A stretch of 64,000 bases of DNA. Origin: Anaerolineaceae bacterium. GTDB taxonomy: Bacteria; Chloroflexota; Anaerolineae; Aggregatilineales; Phototrophicaceae. Numbering within the stretch: position 1 is the first letter of the stretch; every line of letters starts with the position of its first letter. Of this stretch, positions 32,907 to 44,237 are shown piece after piece. The notes below the pieces were generated by a model, which made no database searches, was not told the DNA's origin, and saw only the letters and a list, made by a program, of their open reading frames with translations. The position numbers and the translations under genes are program-made. Where the stretch lies: positions 1-64,000 of the forward strand of contig NZXX01000012.1 in the NCBI GenBank assembly GCA_002702065.1. Direction: 5' to 3'.

Positions 32907-33953
32907 ATGTTACATCGACGGCGGGTGATCGTCTGTGTCTGTGCCCTGATGCTGATGGCGGTGGCCGGGGTGAATGCGGGGGAAGGCAACCCGGGCTACA
33001 CCGTTGGCTGCGAGGGGTTCCGCAGCGATGGCGGGCAACTGGTGCTCAACCGCGATAACACCGGCGCGCAAAGTGAAGCATTTGTGGTCAGCGCCATCGA
33101 CGGCGCGGGCAATATTATTTATGAACCGGAATATGACGTCTTTTTTGTCGGTACCACGGTGACCATTGAACCGGGGACCGAGGCGAGCTGGACCAGCAGC
33201 CCGATCTACAACCCGCTGACCCTGCGCGTGGTCAGCCCGGCGGGCAATGGGTTGGATGCGCAGGTCATTGCCAGTGCGATCGGCACCTGTGAAGGTTTGT
33301 CCGGTTTTGGTGCGATTGATATGCTGGCCGCTTTTGCCCGCAACGCTGTGCTGCGCCTGACCGGTGAAGCCTATGTCTTGCAGCCTTCCGATGGTGAGAC
33401 CAGCATGCCGCTGCCGCTGAATGCGGCGCCGCCGCGTCCGGTCAACCCGGATGGTTTGGCCGCCAGCCAGCCCGGTTTTGCGGTGGTGAACACCGACAAC
33501 CTGTTCCTGCGCACCGGTGATAGCGTGCGTTACGAGGTGATTGGCGTGCTCGATGGCGGAACCGAACTGGTGGTGCTGGGCCGCAATGAAGATCGCTCGT
33601 GGTGGTATGTCCAGGTTGGCGGACTGCGCGGCTGGGTGCGCTCCGAATTCCTGGTGCTGCGCGGCGACCTGACCGGAATCCCGGAAGTGCCGGTCACGGG
33701 TGACTACGCCACCCCGAGCCTGTACGTCGGCTACCCCGGCAATCAGCTGTATGCGCTGCCGCTGGCCGGAACCAGTACATTATGTTCGCTACCGGGCAAT
33801 ACCAGCTTCGAGGTCATCGGGCGCACATCCAACTCGGCATGGTACGAAATCAACGCGGTGTGCGATGGCGTGAGCGTTGCCGGTTGGTTGCCGGCTGACC
33901 TTGGTTTCCTGCGTAACCCCGGCTTTGTGGAAATTCCGATTACGTTTCAATAG
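32907..33953 (+). CDS. Secreted protein with two bacterial SH3-like domains
   Basis: 348 aa. ATG 32907 is 6 bases after a perfect AAGGAGGT (32893-32900). The signal peptide ends near VNAGEG. The first part (about 28-140) is a beta-rich domain (GGQLVLNRDNTGAQSEAFVV, VTIEPGTEASWTSSPI) of unknown type with a Cys pair. Then come two SH3_3-like units: VVNTDNLFLRTGDSVRYEVI ... SWWYVQVGGLRGWVRSEFL at about 203-255, and LPGNTSFEVIGRTSNSAWYE ... VAGWLPADLGFL at about 290-340. Such domains bind cell-wall peptides or glycans. It stands as a single transcription unit. Confidence 0.87.
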   Translation: MLHRRRVIVCVCALMLMAVAGVNAGEGNPGYTVGCEGFRSDGGQLVLNRDNTGAQSEAFVVSAIDGAGNIIYEPEYDVFFVGTTVTIEPGTEASWTSSPIYNPLTLRVVSPAGNGLDAQVIASAIGTCEGLSGFGAIDMLAAFARNAVLRLTGEAYVLQPSDGETSMPLPLNAAPPRPVNPDGLAASQPGFAVVNTDNLFLRTGDSVRYEVIGVLDGGTELVVLGRNEDRSWWYVQVGGLRGWVRSEFLVLRGDLTGIPEVPVTGDYATPSLYVGYPGNQLYALPLAGTSTLCSLPGNTSFEVIGRTSNSAWYEINAVCDGVSVAGWLPADLGFLRNPGFVEIPITFQ

Positions 33954-33995
33954 TTAGCCGTATCTGCGGGGGCGTGTCTGGTGATGCGCCCCTGC

Positions 33996-34025
33996 TTGAC
34001 AATACCCTCTATTCCCTCGTATAGT
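33996..34025 (+). promoter_or_regulatory. Strong promoter with long downstream untranslated stretch
   Basis: Perfect TTGACA (33996-34001), 18-base spacer, TATAGT (34020-34025). The next supported start codon is at 34316, leaving about 280 transcribed bases without a recognisable gene. These contain a perfect hairpin GGTTTCA (34040-34046)/TGAAACC (34062-34068) and an AATCG...CGATT pairing around 34132-34189. Confidence 0.6.
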
Positions 34026-34031
34026 GTTATC

Positions 34032-34315
34032 GTCGTGGCGGTTTCATCCCCTAAACGGCCCTGAAACCCCCAGACTTCCCGTTGATTGATCAGCAAGGCG
34101 TTACAGTGACCAGAGCACGTTCAAACCAGCAATAATCGCCCCGGTGCTGTTTGCGCGTGTCTGCCTTGCGTGCTGCCCTGGGCGCGATTCCGGGCGGCGA
34201 AGATCATCCCCTTGAATAGACATTGATGACTCTATCAGCCGTATCGTCGACTATCGAGCGACGTCCTGTACGGGCGCATGGTCTGCGTCCGTTGAACCTG
34301 TACGAAAGAGGCTGT
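34032..34315 (+). ncRNA. Possible structured RNA or long 5' leader
   Basis: This is the non-coding stretch after the 33996 promoter. Short hairpins are visible, including GGTTTCA/TGAAACC near the 5' end, and the middle is GC-rich. It matches neither RNase P, SRP RNA nor tmRNA landmarks that I can recall, and 6S-like end pairing is not evident. It may simply be the leader of the PNPOx-like gene. Confidence 0.2.
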
Positions 34316-34783
34316 ATGAGAGTGGCCAACTTTTCTGACATTGAACACGAGTTTATCCAGCGGGTGCATTCGATGGTGTGGTGCAGTGTGGCGACGGTGG
34401 ACCAGCAGCAGCGTCCGCGTTCGCGCGTGCTGCATCCGATCTGGGAAGGCGCAACCGGTTGGATCGGCACCCACCGCAGTTCCTATAAAGCCCGGCATCT
34501 GGCGCACAACCCGCATATGTCGCTGGCGTATATCACGGACCTTTTTAAGCCAGTCTATGCCGACTGCACGGCGCAGTGGGTGGAGGACCTGAGCGAAAAG
34601 CGGCGTATCTGGGATTTGTTCCTGAACGCGCCACCGCCGCTGGGTTATGACCCGGCAGACACGTTCATTAGCCCGGATCACCCGGATTTTGGGCTGCTGA
34701 AGCTGACCCCCTGGCGCATTGATCTGGTGACATTTCCGTCACCGTCCATGGATGAAGGCACGCAGGTCTGGCGTCCGAGCTAG
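34316..34783 (+). CDS. Pyridoxamine 5'-phosphate oxidase-like flavin-binding protein
   Basis: 155 aa. ATG 34316 follows GAAAGAGG; the longer frame from 34223 lacks a ribosome site. A split-barrel PNPOx fold is indicated by FIQRVHSMVWCSVATVDQQQ, RPRSRVLHPIWEGATGWIGT, YKARHLAHNPHMSLAYIT, with the middle arginine/histidine positions that contact FMN or F420. The C-terminus ends LLKLTPWRIDLVTFPSPS as in general stress/FMN-binding relatives. It is not the vitamin B6 enzyme itself; a reductase or heme-related role is possible. It converges with the ABC exporter over a shared hairpin. Confidence 0.85.
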   Translation: MRVANFSDIEHEFIQRVHSMVWCSVATVDQQQRPRSRVLHPIWEGATGWIGTHRSSYKARHLAHNPHMSLAYITDLFKPVYADCTAQWVEDLSEKRRIWDLFLNAPPPLGYDPADTFISPDHPDFGLLKLTPWRIDLVTFPSPSMDEGTQVWRPS

Positions 34784-34801
34784 CTTTGGCGGTTGGTAGT
34801 G

Positions 34802-34828
34802 TGGGGCGTGGCCGACTGCTACGCCCCA
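34802..34828. terminator. Bidirectional terminator hairpin
   Basis: TGGGGCGT (34802-34809) and ACGCCCCA (34821-34828) pair perfectly around an 11-base loop between convergent genes. The hairpin overlaps the stop codon of the ABC exporter. No strong T run is present on either side. Confidence 0.5.
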
Positions 34829-36561
34829 ATCGTCAACTGCATGTTATACAGATTGGCATAGGTGCCGCCCTGGGTGATCAACGCTTCGTGCGTGCCCTGT
34901 TCATCGACTTCGCTGTCCTTCAGCACGATGATGCGCTGGGCATTGCGGATGGTCGACAGGCGGTGGGCGATGACGAGCGTGGTGCGGTTGTTGGCCAATT
35001 TCTCCAGCGAGTCGCGCACGGCCTTTTCGCTTTCGTTATCCAGCGCGCTGGTGGCTTCATCAAAAATGATGATGGGCGGATTCTTCAGGAACACCCGCGC
35101 GATGCTCAGCCGCTGTTTTTGCCCGCCGGATAATTTGACCCCGCGCTGGCCGATGTCGGTCGCGTAACCGTTGGGCAGGGCCATGATGAAGTCATGCGCA
35201 TTGGCCTGCTTGGCTGCCGCAATGATTTCCGCGTTGCTGGCATCCGGTTTGCCATAGCGGATGTTGTCCGCGACAGTCCCCGCAAACAGGTAGACATCCT
35301 GATGTACCACGCCGATATTGCGCCGCAGCGAACTCATGCTCACATCGCGGATATTCTGACCGTCAATCAGGATTTCGCCCATCGTCACCTCATAAAAGCG
35401 GGGGATGAGCGAACAGAGCGTGGTCTTGCCCACACCGGATGACCCGACCAGCGCGACATATTCCCCGGCGCGAATATCGAGACTGATGTTGTTCAGTACG
35501 TACTGCGAGTCTTCCCGATACTTGAAGCTCACATTGCGGAAGGCGATATTGCCCTCAACCCCGGTCAGGTCAGCGGCGTGCGGCGCGTCCTGAATATCCG
35601 GCTCGACCTCCAGAATCTCCATGAAGCGCGAGAAGCCGGTCATGCCTTCCTGATACAGCCGGGCAAAATTCACCGCTTTCTGAATCGGTTCGATGAGGAT
35701 GGCGACGAACAGCAGGTATGTCACCAGGTCGGCCAGTTCCAGCCGCGCGTTGACGATGCTGGCCCCGCCAAAGATGACAATCGCAACCGTGATCAGCTGC
35801 GTAAAGGTGATCAGCCCGGCGGAAAACCAGGCTTCGCTCTTGTAGCCATCGCTGCGACTGTCCAGAAAGCGGTCGTTTTCGTGTTCAAACTTCTGTTGTT
35901 CAATCGTCTCGTTGGAAAACGACTTGACCACGCGAATGCCTGCCAGCGTATCTTCGACCTGGGCGTTGATGTCGCCGATGCGGTCCTTGCTGCGGCGCAG
36001 GGCGCGGTTCATGCGCTTGTTGAAGTAGAACGCGTAAATCGCCATCACCGGCAAAAACAGGAAGATGATGAGCGTCAATTCCACGTTGATCTGGATCAGG
36101 ATCAGAAACGCGCCGATAAACTTCAGCAGGGAAATGACAAGGTCTTCGGGGGCATGATGGTACAGCTCCGACAGCCAGAAAATATCGTTGGTGATGCGGG
36201 TCATGAGCTGGCCGGTTTTCTGCTCGTCGTAGAAGCTGAAGGACAGCTTCTGATAATGCTCGAACAGTTCGCTGCGCATATCGCTTTCCATCCTGGCGCC
36301 CATCTTGTGGCCCTGATAGTCCACATACATGTTGCACAGGGTATGAACAGCCACCAGCCCCAGCATAATCGCGCCCATGCCGTAGATGCGGTTGAGGGCA
36401 TCGGGCGGGTTTTGTTGCAGGACATCGGTGACGTATCTGGCACACAGGGGGAGGATCAGGGCGGCGGCTGAGACGACAAAGGCGCAGGCCATATCAGCCA
36501 GTAGCAAGCGTTTATAGGGCTTGTAATAGGACAGAAATTTTCTGCTGCGGGAATTGATCAA
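34819..36561 (-). CDS. ABC exporter with fused membrane and ATPase domains (MsbA/BmrA type)
   Basis: 580 aa half-transporter, functional as a dimer. The start is taken as TTG 36561, placed 7 bases after GGAG (GGAGAAGG); TTG 36576 is also in frame. Six helices occupy residues about 20-310. The ATPase has Walker A GSSGVGKTT (about 373-381), signature LSGGQKQRLS (about 475-484), Walker B IIIFDEATSALD and the H-loop VIAHRLSTI. The family exports lipids, drugs or peptides; no substrate clue is present since it stands alone. Confidence 0.93.
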   Translation of the reverse strand: MINSRSRKFLSYYKPYKRLLLADMACAFVVSAAALILPLCARYVTDVLQQNPPDALNRIYGMGAIMLGLVAVHTLCNMYVDYQGHKMGARMESDMRSELFEHYQKLSFSFYDEQKTGQLMTRITNDIFWLSELYHHAPEDLVISLLKFIGAFLILIQINVELTLIIFLFLPVMAIYAFYFNKRMNRALRRSKDRIGDINAQVEDTLAGIRVVKSFSNETIEQQKFEHENDRFLDSRSDGYKSEAWFSAGLITFTQLITVAIVIFGGASIVNARLELADLVTYLLFVAILIEPIQKAVNFARLYQEGMTGFSRFMEILEVEPDIQDAPHAADLTGVEGNIAFRNVSFKYREDSQYVLNNISLDIRAGEYVALVGSSGVGKTTLCSLIPRFYEVTMGEILIDGQNIRDVSMSSLRRNIGVVHQDVYLFAGTVADNIRYGKPDASNAEIIAAAKQANAHDFIMALPNGYATDIGQRGVKLSGGQKQRLSIARVFLKNPPIIIFDEATSALDNESEKAVRDSLEKLANNRTTLVIAHRLSTIRNAQRIIVLKDSEVDEQGTHEALITQGGTYANLYNMQLTIGA

Positions 36562-36729
36562 ATGCCTTCTCCACAAGAGTTATGCTGATAGGTGTCTTTA
36601 GATAATGCTTTTGAGCCATTATGAACTATGGCGATTATACGGCGATCAAACGTGGTGTCAAGCACCACCGGTCATTTGCTGGCATTGGTTGGCTATGGCT
36701 GCGGAGTTATTCACCCCTATCCAGAGGGG

Positions 36730-36759
36730 TTGATGACATGCCAATATAAATGTTATAAT
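36730..36759 (+). promoter_or_regulatory. Promoter of leuS
   Basis: TTGATG (36730-36735), 18-base spacer, consensus TATAAT (36754-36759). A 6-base-pair hairpin ACCCCT/AGGGGT (36713-36730) abuts the -35. The resulting leader before leuS is about 235 bases and carries a small ORF. The rest of the 36562-36999 gap shows no T-box sequence. Confidence 0.65.
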
Positions 36760-36791
36760 CAAATAATCCACAAGTGGCTGGAGATTTTACA

Positions 36792-36851
36792 ATGGCTGAA
36801 ATGAGCATGATTTCTGCTGGGTTCGGGGTGACCCGCTCTTCTCTTATGTAG
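36792..36851 (+). CDS. Possible 19-residue leader ORF upstream of leuS
   Basis: ATG 36792 lies 8 bases after GGAG (36780-36783) and about 25 bases after the predicted leuS transcript start. The reading frame gives MAEMSMISAGFGVTRSSLM and stops at TAG 36849-36851. It contains one leucine codon, the second to last sense codon. It could be a regulatory leader peptide, but without leucine-codon clustering classical attenuation is not evident and chance is possible. Confidence 0.3.
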   Translation: MAEMSMISAGFGVTRSSLM

Positions 36852-36999
36852 TTTCCTCTGGTTTGCGCGCACCGCCTCTCCGGTCCGGTTCTGATTTTCC
36901 CGATAAATCGCAAAGTCTGATACAATCGCCCCGTTTGAACCGGGTGTTGAATGCTGCCTGCGGGCGGCCTTACACGGACGAATAGAGAGCGTGCAAGTG

Positions 37000-39792
<2,793 letters not shown>

Positions 39793-39927
39793 GTTTTTTG
39801 CCGCCGAGGGCTAAAGCTAAAGCCGCACGGCTAATCAAAAAATCAAGCCCACCAGAGGGGGCTAGGTTGCCTGCTTCAGCAAGGCTCAAGAACTTTTGCT
39901 AGCCAGTTGCTTGAGCGGCTGGCAGCT
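39793..39927. repeat. Dispersed intergenic repeat, copy 2
   Basis: Starting immediately after the leuS stop, it shares GCCGAGGGCTAAAG, AGCCGCACGGCTAA, GCCTGCTTCAGCAAGGCT, CTTTTGCTAGCC, GTTGCTTGAGC and CTGGC in the same order and strand as 11779-11890. It has a duplicated CTAAAG and an extra A/G-rich insert of about 30 bases. The 270-base gap to the next gene also holds a terminator. Confidence 0.8.
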
Positions 39928-39934
39928 GATAACG

Positions 39935-39964
39935 AGGGGCGTGGCGAAATGCTGCGCCCTTTTT
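39935..39964 (+). terminator. Rho-independent terminator downstream of leuS
   Basis: GGGCG (39937-39941) pairs with CGCCC (39955-39959), extended by G-T and A-T pairs, with a 13-base loop and a TTTTT run. It ends transcription past the dispersed repeat. Confidence 0.6.
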
Positions 39965-40062
39965 GTTTGCGTTGTTGGCCTACCTTTACACCGCTTTAAT
40001 GCCCGTTTACGACACCGGGTGTATCCTCTAGGGGTGTTCTGTGGCATGTGAAAGTGAGCGAT

Positions 40063-40977
40063 ATGGTGTTTTCAGGGTCGAAAATTTTACGTCTGGTGCT
40101 GCTCATCCTTGTGTTGATGACTGGCGCGGCACAGCCGGTGCTCAGCCAGGAGGACAGTGCGGCACGGGCGGTCGTGCAGCAGGCGATGGATAATCTGGCG
40201 GAGGGGTACCAGTACACGCTGGACTGGCAGACCGCCCAGCATTTCAGCGGCGAGGACGACGAATTTAATATTTACAATCGGCAGTCGATTACCGGTGAGG
40301 TAACCGCAAATGGCGATTATGCGATCAGTGTCGCGGCATACGCGGGTGAATCAGCGGAATTCGTCGCGGATATGCCGCCATTGGAAATGCAGCAGATCCA
40401 GGTTGATGGTGAGCTTTATATCAACCTGCCCAATATCGACACGGATTATGCCGGCTTTTTTGACGGGCTTGAATCCGGCTGGCAATCGTATGACGAGATG
40501 CATGCCCTGTTTGATGACAGCACCGCACAGCGGCTTGCGTTTGAAGGGCTGACGGACATCCGGCTCCCGGCTGAGTTTCCGCTGACGGAGGATATGATCC
40601 TGTCATTGGTGGAGCAGGATGCGGAGACGATTGACGACGTTGAAATGCGCGTATTTGCGGTCGAAGTGGACGCCCTTGAATTAATGCTCCGGCAGACGCC
40701 CGGCACCCCGCTGGAGCGCATGCGCCTGATGCTGGAAAGCGCTGATTTTTTCAAGAAAAGCGAACTGAGCCTGCGTTACACACTTTGGATCGGCGCCGCC
40801 GATGGTCAGCTTTACCGGGGTGAGAGTGTTGGCTCGACCTTCCTGCCCTATCTGACGGAAGAGGAACAGGGGGTGCCCTATGATCTACGAATCGAATCCA
40901 GCGCCGCCTTCACCATCGCGCGGCATGGCGCGGTCGATGCCATCCGCCTGCCGGATGAGATAGCCGCCACCGACTAA
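40063..40977 (+). CDS. Secreted protein of unknown function
   Basis: 304 aa. ATG 40063 follows AAAGTGAG; GTG 40048 is an alternative. The signal peptide is clear (ILRLVLLILVLMTGAAQPVL, cleavage near SQED) with no lipobox. The mature protein is acidic and beta-rich, with ITGEVTANGDYAISVAAYAG, DGELYINLPNI, and LRYTLWIGAADGQLYRGESV. This general pattern resembles LppX/LolA-like lipid-carrier folds, where alternating strands and a central helix form a cavity, but I cannot assign a family with confidence. It is followed on the same strand by the epimerase gene after 90 bases. Confidence 0.75.
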   Translation: MVFSGSKILRLVLLILVLMTGAAQPVLSQEDSAARAVVQQAMDNLAEGYQYTLDWQTAQHFSGEDDEFNIYNRQSITGEVTANGDYAISVAAYAGESAEFVADMPPLEMQQIQVDGELYINLPNIDTDYAGFFDGLESGWQSYDEMHALFDDSTAQRLAFEGLTDIRLPAEFPLTEDMILSLVEQDAETIDDVEMRVFAVEVDALELMLRQTPGTPLERMRLMLESADFFKKSELSLRYTLWIGAADGQLYRGESVGSTFLPYLTEEEQGVPYDLRIESSAAFTIARHGAVDAIRLPDEIAATD

Positions 40978-41066
40978 ACCGGCACTGGCCCTATGCGGAA
41001 ATACGCAATCACACCATCTGCGTTAAACTCTCCCCACAGTTGCGCATAGCGTGGGAGAAAAGACTT

Positions 41067-42059
41067 ATGCGGGTAGTAGTGGTTGGTGGAACCGGCAACA
41101 TCAGTGTCAGCATTGTCGAGCGGCTGTTGAGCCAGGGGCACGACGTCACCTGTTACAACCGCGGCCAGAAGGGGCAGGTGCCAGATGGGGCGCAGCTTAT
41201 CACCGGGGACCGCAAAAATCGCGCCGAATTCGAGTCCGCCATGCAGCAGGGTAAATTCGACGTCGCCATCGACATGATCTGCTTCGACAAAGCCGACGCC
41301 GAAAGCGATATTCGTGCTTTTGCCGGGGTGCAGCAGTTTATCCAGTGTTCCAGTGTGATGAGCTATGGCAAGCCGGACGTGTGGCTGCCGGTCACCGAAG
41401 ATCATCCGATTCAGCCGGATACCCCCTATGGCGCAGGCAAGGCGGAAGCCGACCATGCGTTTATGAGCGCCTTTTACAGCGATAATTTCCCGGCGACCAT
41501 CATCAAGCCATCGACCACGCATGGCCCGATTCGCGGGTTGGTGCGGCAGGCCAGCCGCGATACGCAGTGGATCGACCGGGTGCGCAAGGGCAAGCCGCTG
41601 GTGGTGTGTGGGAATGGCCGCCAGACGATCCAGTTTCTGCACGTGAAGGACGCCGCGCTGGGTTTTGTCGGCGTGATCGGCAAGTCGCGCTGTATCGGCC
41701 AGACCTACAATCTGGTGGATGAGGGCTTCACCTACTGGGATGTGTTTCATCACACAGCGATGGATGTGCTTGGCCGCGAAGTTGAGCTGGTCGGTGTGCC
41801 GCTGGATGACCTGATCGCGCTCGGTGTGCCCAACTTCGGCACCTGTAAAGACGCTTATTCGCACAACAATTATTTCAGCTCGGAAAAGATGATGCGCGAT
41901 GTGCCGGAGTTCCGCCCGCAGATGACGCTGCGCGACGCGATGGAGGACATTATCGCGGTGATGGACGCCGAAGGGCGGGTCGATAACTCAGACGACGTGC
42001 GGTGGGAAGATCAGGTGATCGCCGCGCAGCGTCGCGTGCGTGAGACTAAGATTGATTAA
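41067..42059 (+). CDS. NAD-dependent epimerase/dehydratase-family protein
   Basis: 330 aa extended SDR. ATG 41067 follows GGGAG; the frame open from 41040 is not needed. The nucleotide-binding motif is VVVGGTGNIS at the N-terminus, and YGAGK near residue 119 matches the catalytic YxxxK. QQFIQCSSVMSYGKPDVWLP and IIKPSTTHGPI place it among NDP-sugar-like epimerases or isoflavone-reductase-like proteins; the charged C-terminus (SSEKMMRDVPEFRPQ) fits the former. The sugar is not known. No surface-glycan gene is immediately adjacent. Confidence 0.88.
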   Translation: MRVVVVGGTGNISVSIVERLLSQGHDVTCYNRGQKGQVPDGAQLITGDRKNRAEFESAMQQGKFDVAIDMICFDKADAESDIRAFAGVQQFIQCSSVMSYGKPDVWLPVTEDHPIQPDTPYGAGKAEADHAFMSAFYSDNFPATIIKPSTTHGPIRGLVRQASRDTQWIDRVRKGKPLVVCGNGRQTIQFLHVKDAALGFVGVIGKSRCIGQTYNLVDEGFTYWDVFHHTAMDVLGREVELVGVPLDDLIALGVPNFGTCKDAYSHNNYFSSEKMMRDVPEFRPQMTLRDAMEDIIAVMDAEGRVDNSDDVRWEDQVIAAQRRVRETKID

Positions 42060-42176
42060 CAGTTGACAGTCATCAGTTGCCAGTTGTCAGACAAAGCATT
42101 GAGGCTGACCGCACTATCACATTGTTTTGGCGCACAGCCTGTTATACATCAATAAGGGCGCAGTACACTGCGCCCC
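42056..42176. repeat. Short intergenic repeats and palindrome
   Basis: 42056-42091 contains near-repeats of CAGTTG (AACAGTTGACAG, ATCAGTTGCCAGTTGTCAG). At 42156-42175 GGGCGCAGT and ACTGCGCCC form a perfect 9-base inverted repeat with a 2-base loop. GGGCG/CGCCC hairpins of the same style occur at 34802, 39937 and 48473, suggesting a shared intergenic hairpin type used at gene ends. Confidence 0.55.
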
Positions 42177-42207
42177 TACGATTCTTGGCGGCTTTGAACC
42201 GTTGCGT

Positions 42208-43452
42208 TTAATCCGACAGCGCCAGTGACAGGATACTGTGCAGCAGCACGTTGGTCCCGTTGATGACATCCTCCCAGCGCGAAAACTCCGATGGATGGTG
42301 GCTGACACCGCCCACAGAAGGAATGAAGAACATGCCGCTGGGCGTGAAAGTGCTCATCATCTGGGCGTTGTGGCTGGCATAACTGGCGACGCGCTCATGG
42401 GTGACTTCAGAAATTTCGCAGGCTTTTTCGATGTTTTCGATGATTTTGTAGGCCATGAGGGCGGCGGGGATGTGTTTGATCGGGGAGGGGTGGACTTCGA
42501 GGCGGTGCTGCTGGGCACACGTCTGGGCCAACTCGACGAGGGCTTCCTCCATGTGGGCCAGCTGAGCCTCGTTGGGGTGACGGAACTCCACTGTGAGACA
42601 GACCTCACTGGGGATAATCGTCAGTGACCCCGGTATGACCTCCAGATTGCCGCAGTTCAGTGCGCCATCGGGGAATTGGTCACGGACGAGGGCATGAGCT
42701 GCACAGACGAACTGACACGCCCCCTGCAAGGCGTCGCGTCGTTCGCGCATACTGGCCGTGCCAGAGTGTCCCGACTGTCCGATAAAGGTCAGATTGTACG
42801 AGGCGCGCCCGACAATCGCGGTGACGACGCCAATGTTGGAGCCGGTGCGTTCCAGCCTCGATCCCTGCTCGACGTGCATTTCGATATAAGCGGCGACCTG
42901 CTGCGGGTCGCGGGCGGCACGGCGCACTTCATCCGGGTTGATTCCGGCGCGGCGCAGGGCAGCCCGAAACGCGCTCTTGGTCGGGTCTGCCGAGTTGAGC
43001 ACGTCTTTGGGCAGGCGTCCGGTCAGGCTCATGCTGCCGAACATCGGCTCCCACGTGCCTTCGTCGTCGGTGAAATCCATGATTTCGAGATTGACGGGCA
43101 GGTGGATGTCGGCTTCGCGGATCGTGCGCAGGCATTCCAACCCGGCCAGCACACCCAGCACGCCATCATAGCGTCCGGCGCTGGGGACGGTATCCAGGTG
43201 CGAGCCGATGATAATCGTGCGGGCATCCGGTCGATCGGACCGCAGCAGGCCGCTGAGGTTGCCCGCGTCGTCGTCATGAATCAACAAGCCCGCTTCTTCA
43301 ATCTGGTCGGCGAACCAGGCGCGGGCTTGCAGGTCTTCGTGAGAGAGGGCGGGGCGAGAAATGCCGCCGTTCTCCCTAAGGCCAATGTGCGAGATTTCCT
43401 CGAAATCAGTCTCTAAACGATGTGCGTTAACTTTCAGATGAGGCAAGATCAT
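42208..43452 (-). CDS. M20-family amidohydrolase (allantoate / N-carbamoyl amino-acid hydrolase type)
   Basis: 414 aa, normal for the hydantoinase/carbamoylase subgroup. Metal ligands are readable: H85 in IIGSHLDTVP, D96 in GRYDGVLG, E131 in FTDDEGTWEPM, H193 in IEMHVEQGSRLE, and a C-terminal histidine in GGVSHHPSEFSRWED. The lid/dimer segment has GQSGHSGTASMRERRDAL. Members hydrolyse N-carbamoyl-L-amino acids, allantoate or ureido compounds, releasing ammonia and CO2. No purine or hydantoin genes are nearby, so the substrate is open. The gene is monocistronic and divergent from nfeD. Confidence 0.93.
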   Translation of the reverse strand: MILPHLKVNAHRLETDFEEISHIGLRENGGISRPALSHEDLQARAWFADQIEEAGLLIHDDDAGNLSGLLRSDRPDARTIIIGSHLDTVPSAGRYDGVLGVLAGLECLRTIREADIHLPVNLEIMDFTDDEGTWEPMFGSMSLTGRLPKDVLNSADPTKSAFRAALRRAGINPDEVRRAARDPQQVAAYIEMHVEQGSRLERTGSNIGVVTAIVGRASYNLTFIGQSGHSGTASMRERRDALQGACQFVCAAHALVRDQFPDGALNCGNLEVIPGSLTIIPSEVCLTVEFRHPNEAQLAHMEEALVELAQTCAQQHRLEVHPSPIKHIPAALMAYKIIENIEKACEISEVTHERVASYASHNAQMMSTFTPSGMFFIPSVGGVSHHPSEFSRWEDVINGTNVLLHSILSLALSD

Positions 43453-43614
43453 AGGCTGTTATGATAACCAAATCGGACAATTGCTGCGTAATTATAAATC
43501 ATATTTGGCAAATGCAAATAAGAAAAATGACCCCCTCAATGATTCGGGGAGTTGGGGGTGGGAAAGGCAGTATAATAAAATAATAACGGGGGTTAATGTG
43601 GAAGGGTATATTCG

Positions 43615-44232
43615 ATGCCTGTAGTTGATCCCAATATTGTCTATCTGGCATTGGTTATCGGCCTGTGGCTGGGGGTGACAGCGACCTATATGCCCGGCAC
43701 CGGGCTGCTCGAAATATTCTCCGGGGCGACTGTGATCGGCGCGGTATGGGTGCTTGGCAATATGCCCACCAACTGGGGCGCGGTCGTCGTGATGATCGTC
43801 GGCGTCCTCAGCTTCATTGTCATGCCATTTCTGAAACAGCAGTTTGTGCCGTTGGCGATCGGCGGGCTGGTGTTGCAAGCCATCGGCAGTCTGTTTATGT
43901 TTCATGGCTTGCTGGTGTCGCCGGTGTTGGTGGCCCTGCTACTTGTGATTTCGCTGATCTATCATCGCTATATCCTGATCCCGGTACTGGAAAAAGCGCG
44001 TTTGCAGGCATCACCCGATGAAGACAGTCTGCTTATTGGTGCACGCGGGCGGGTGATCAAGGCACTGGACCCGGTCGGGACGGTGAATATCCGCGGGGAA
44101 TTGTGGACGGCGACCAGTGATCATGCTGTGGCCGCTGGCGAGGATGTGATCGTGGTTGAGCGTGAGGGATTAAACGTCGTGGTTGAAGGGGTCAAGCACA
44201 AGCGCGCCCCGCTGAACGGTCATGAGGAGTAG
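43615..44232 (+). CDS. NfeD-like membrane protein
   Basis: 205 aa. ATG 43615 follows GAAGGG. About four helices fill residues 8-120, and a C-terminal OB-fold domain follows (LLIGARGRVIKALDPVGTVN, IRGELWTATSDHAVAAGEDV, IVVEREGLNVVVE), typical of NfeD proteins. These partner SPFH proteins (slipins or flotillins) in membrane microdomains; in this case the slipin gene begins 5 bases later. It lacks the N-terminal serine protease domain of the long NfeD type. The role is probably membrane organisation or quality control. Confidence 0.92.
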   Translation: MPVVDPNIVYLALVIGLWLGVTATYMPGTGLLEIFSGATVIGAVWVLGNMPTNWGAVVVMIVGVLSFIVMPFLKQQFVPLAIGGLVLQAIGSLFMFHGLLVSPVLVALLLVISLIYHRYILIPVLEKARLQASPDEDSLLIGARGRVIKALDPVGTVNIRGELWTATSDHAVAAGEDVIVVEREGLNVVVEGVKHKRAPLNGHEE

Positions 44233-44237
44233 GGACA

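Noticed and set aside
36760..36999. T-box riboswitch ahead of leuS
   Set aside because: GGGGTGACCCGC near 36825 recalls the T-box sequence but lacks the UGGN bulge and no specifier-loop arrangement is visible.
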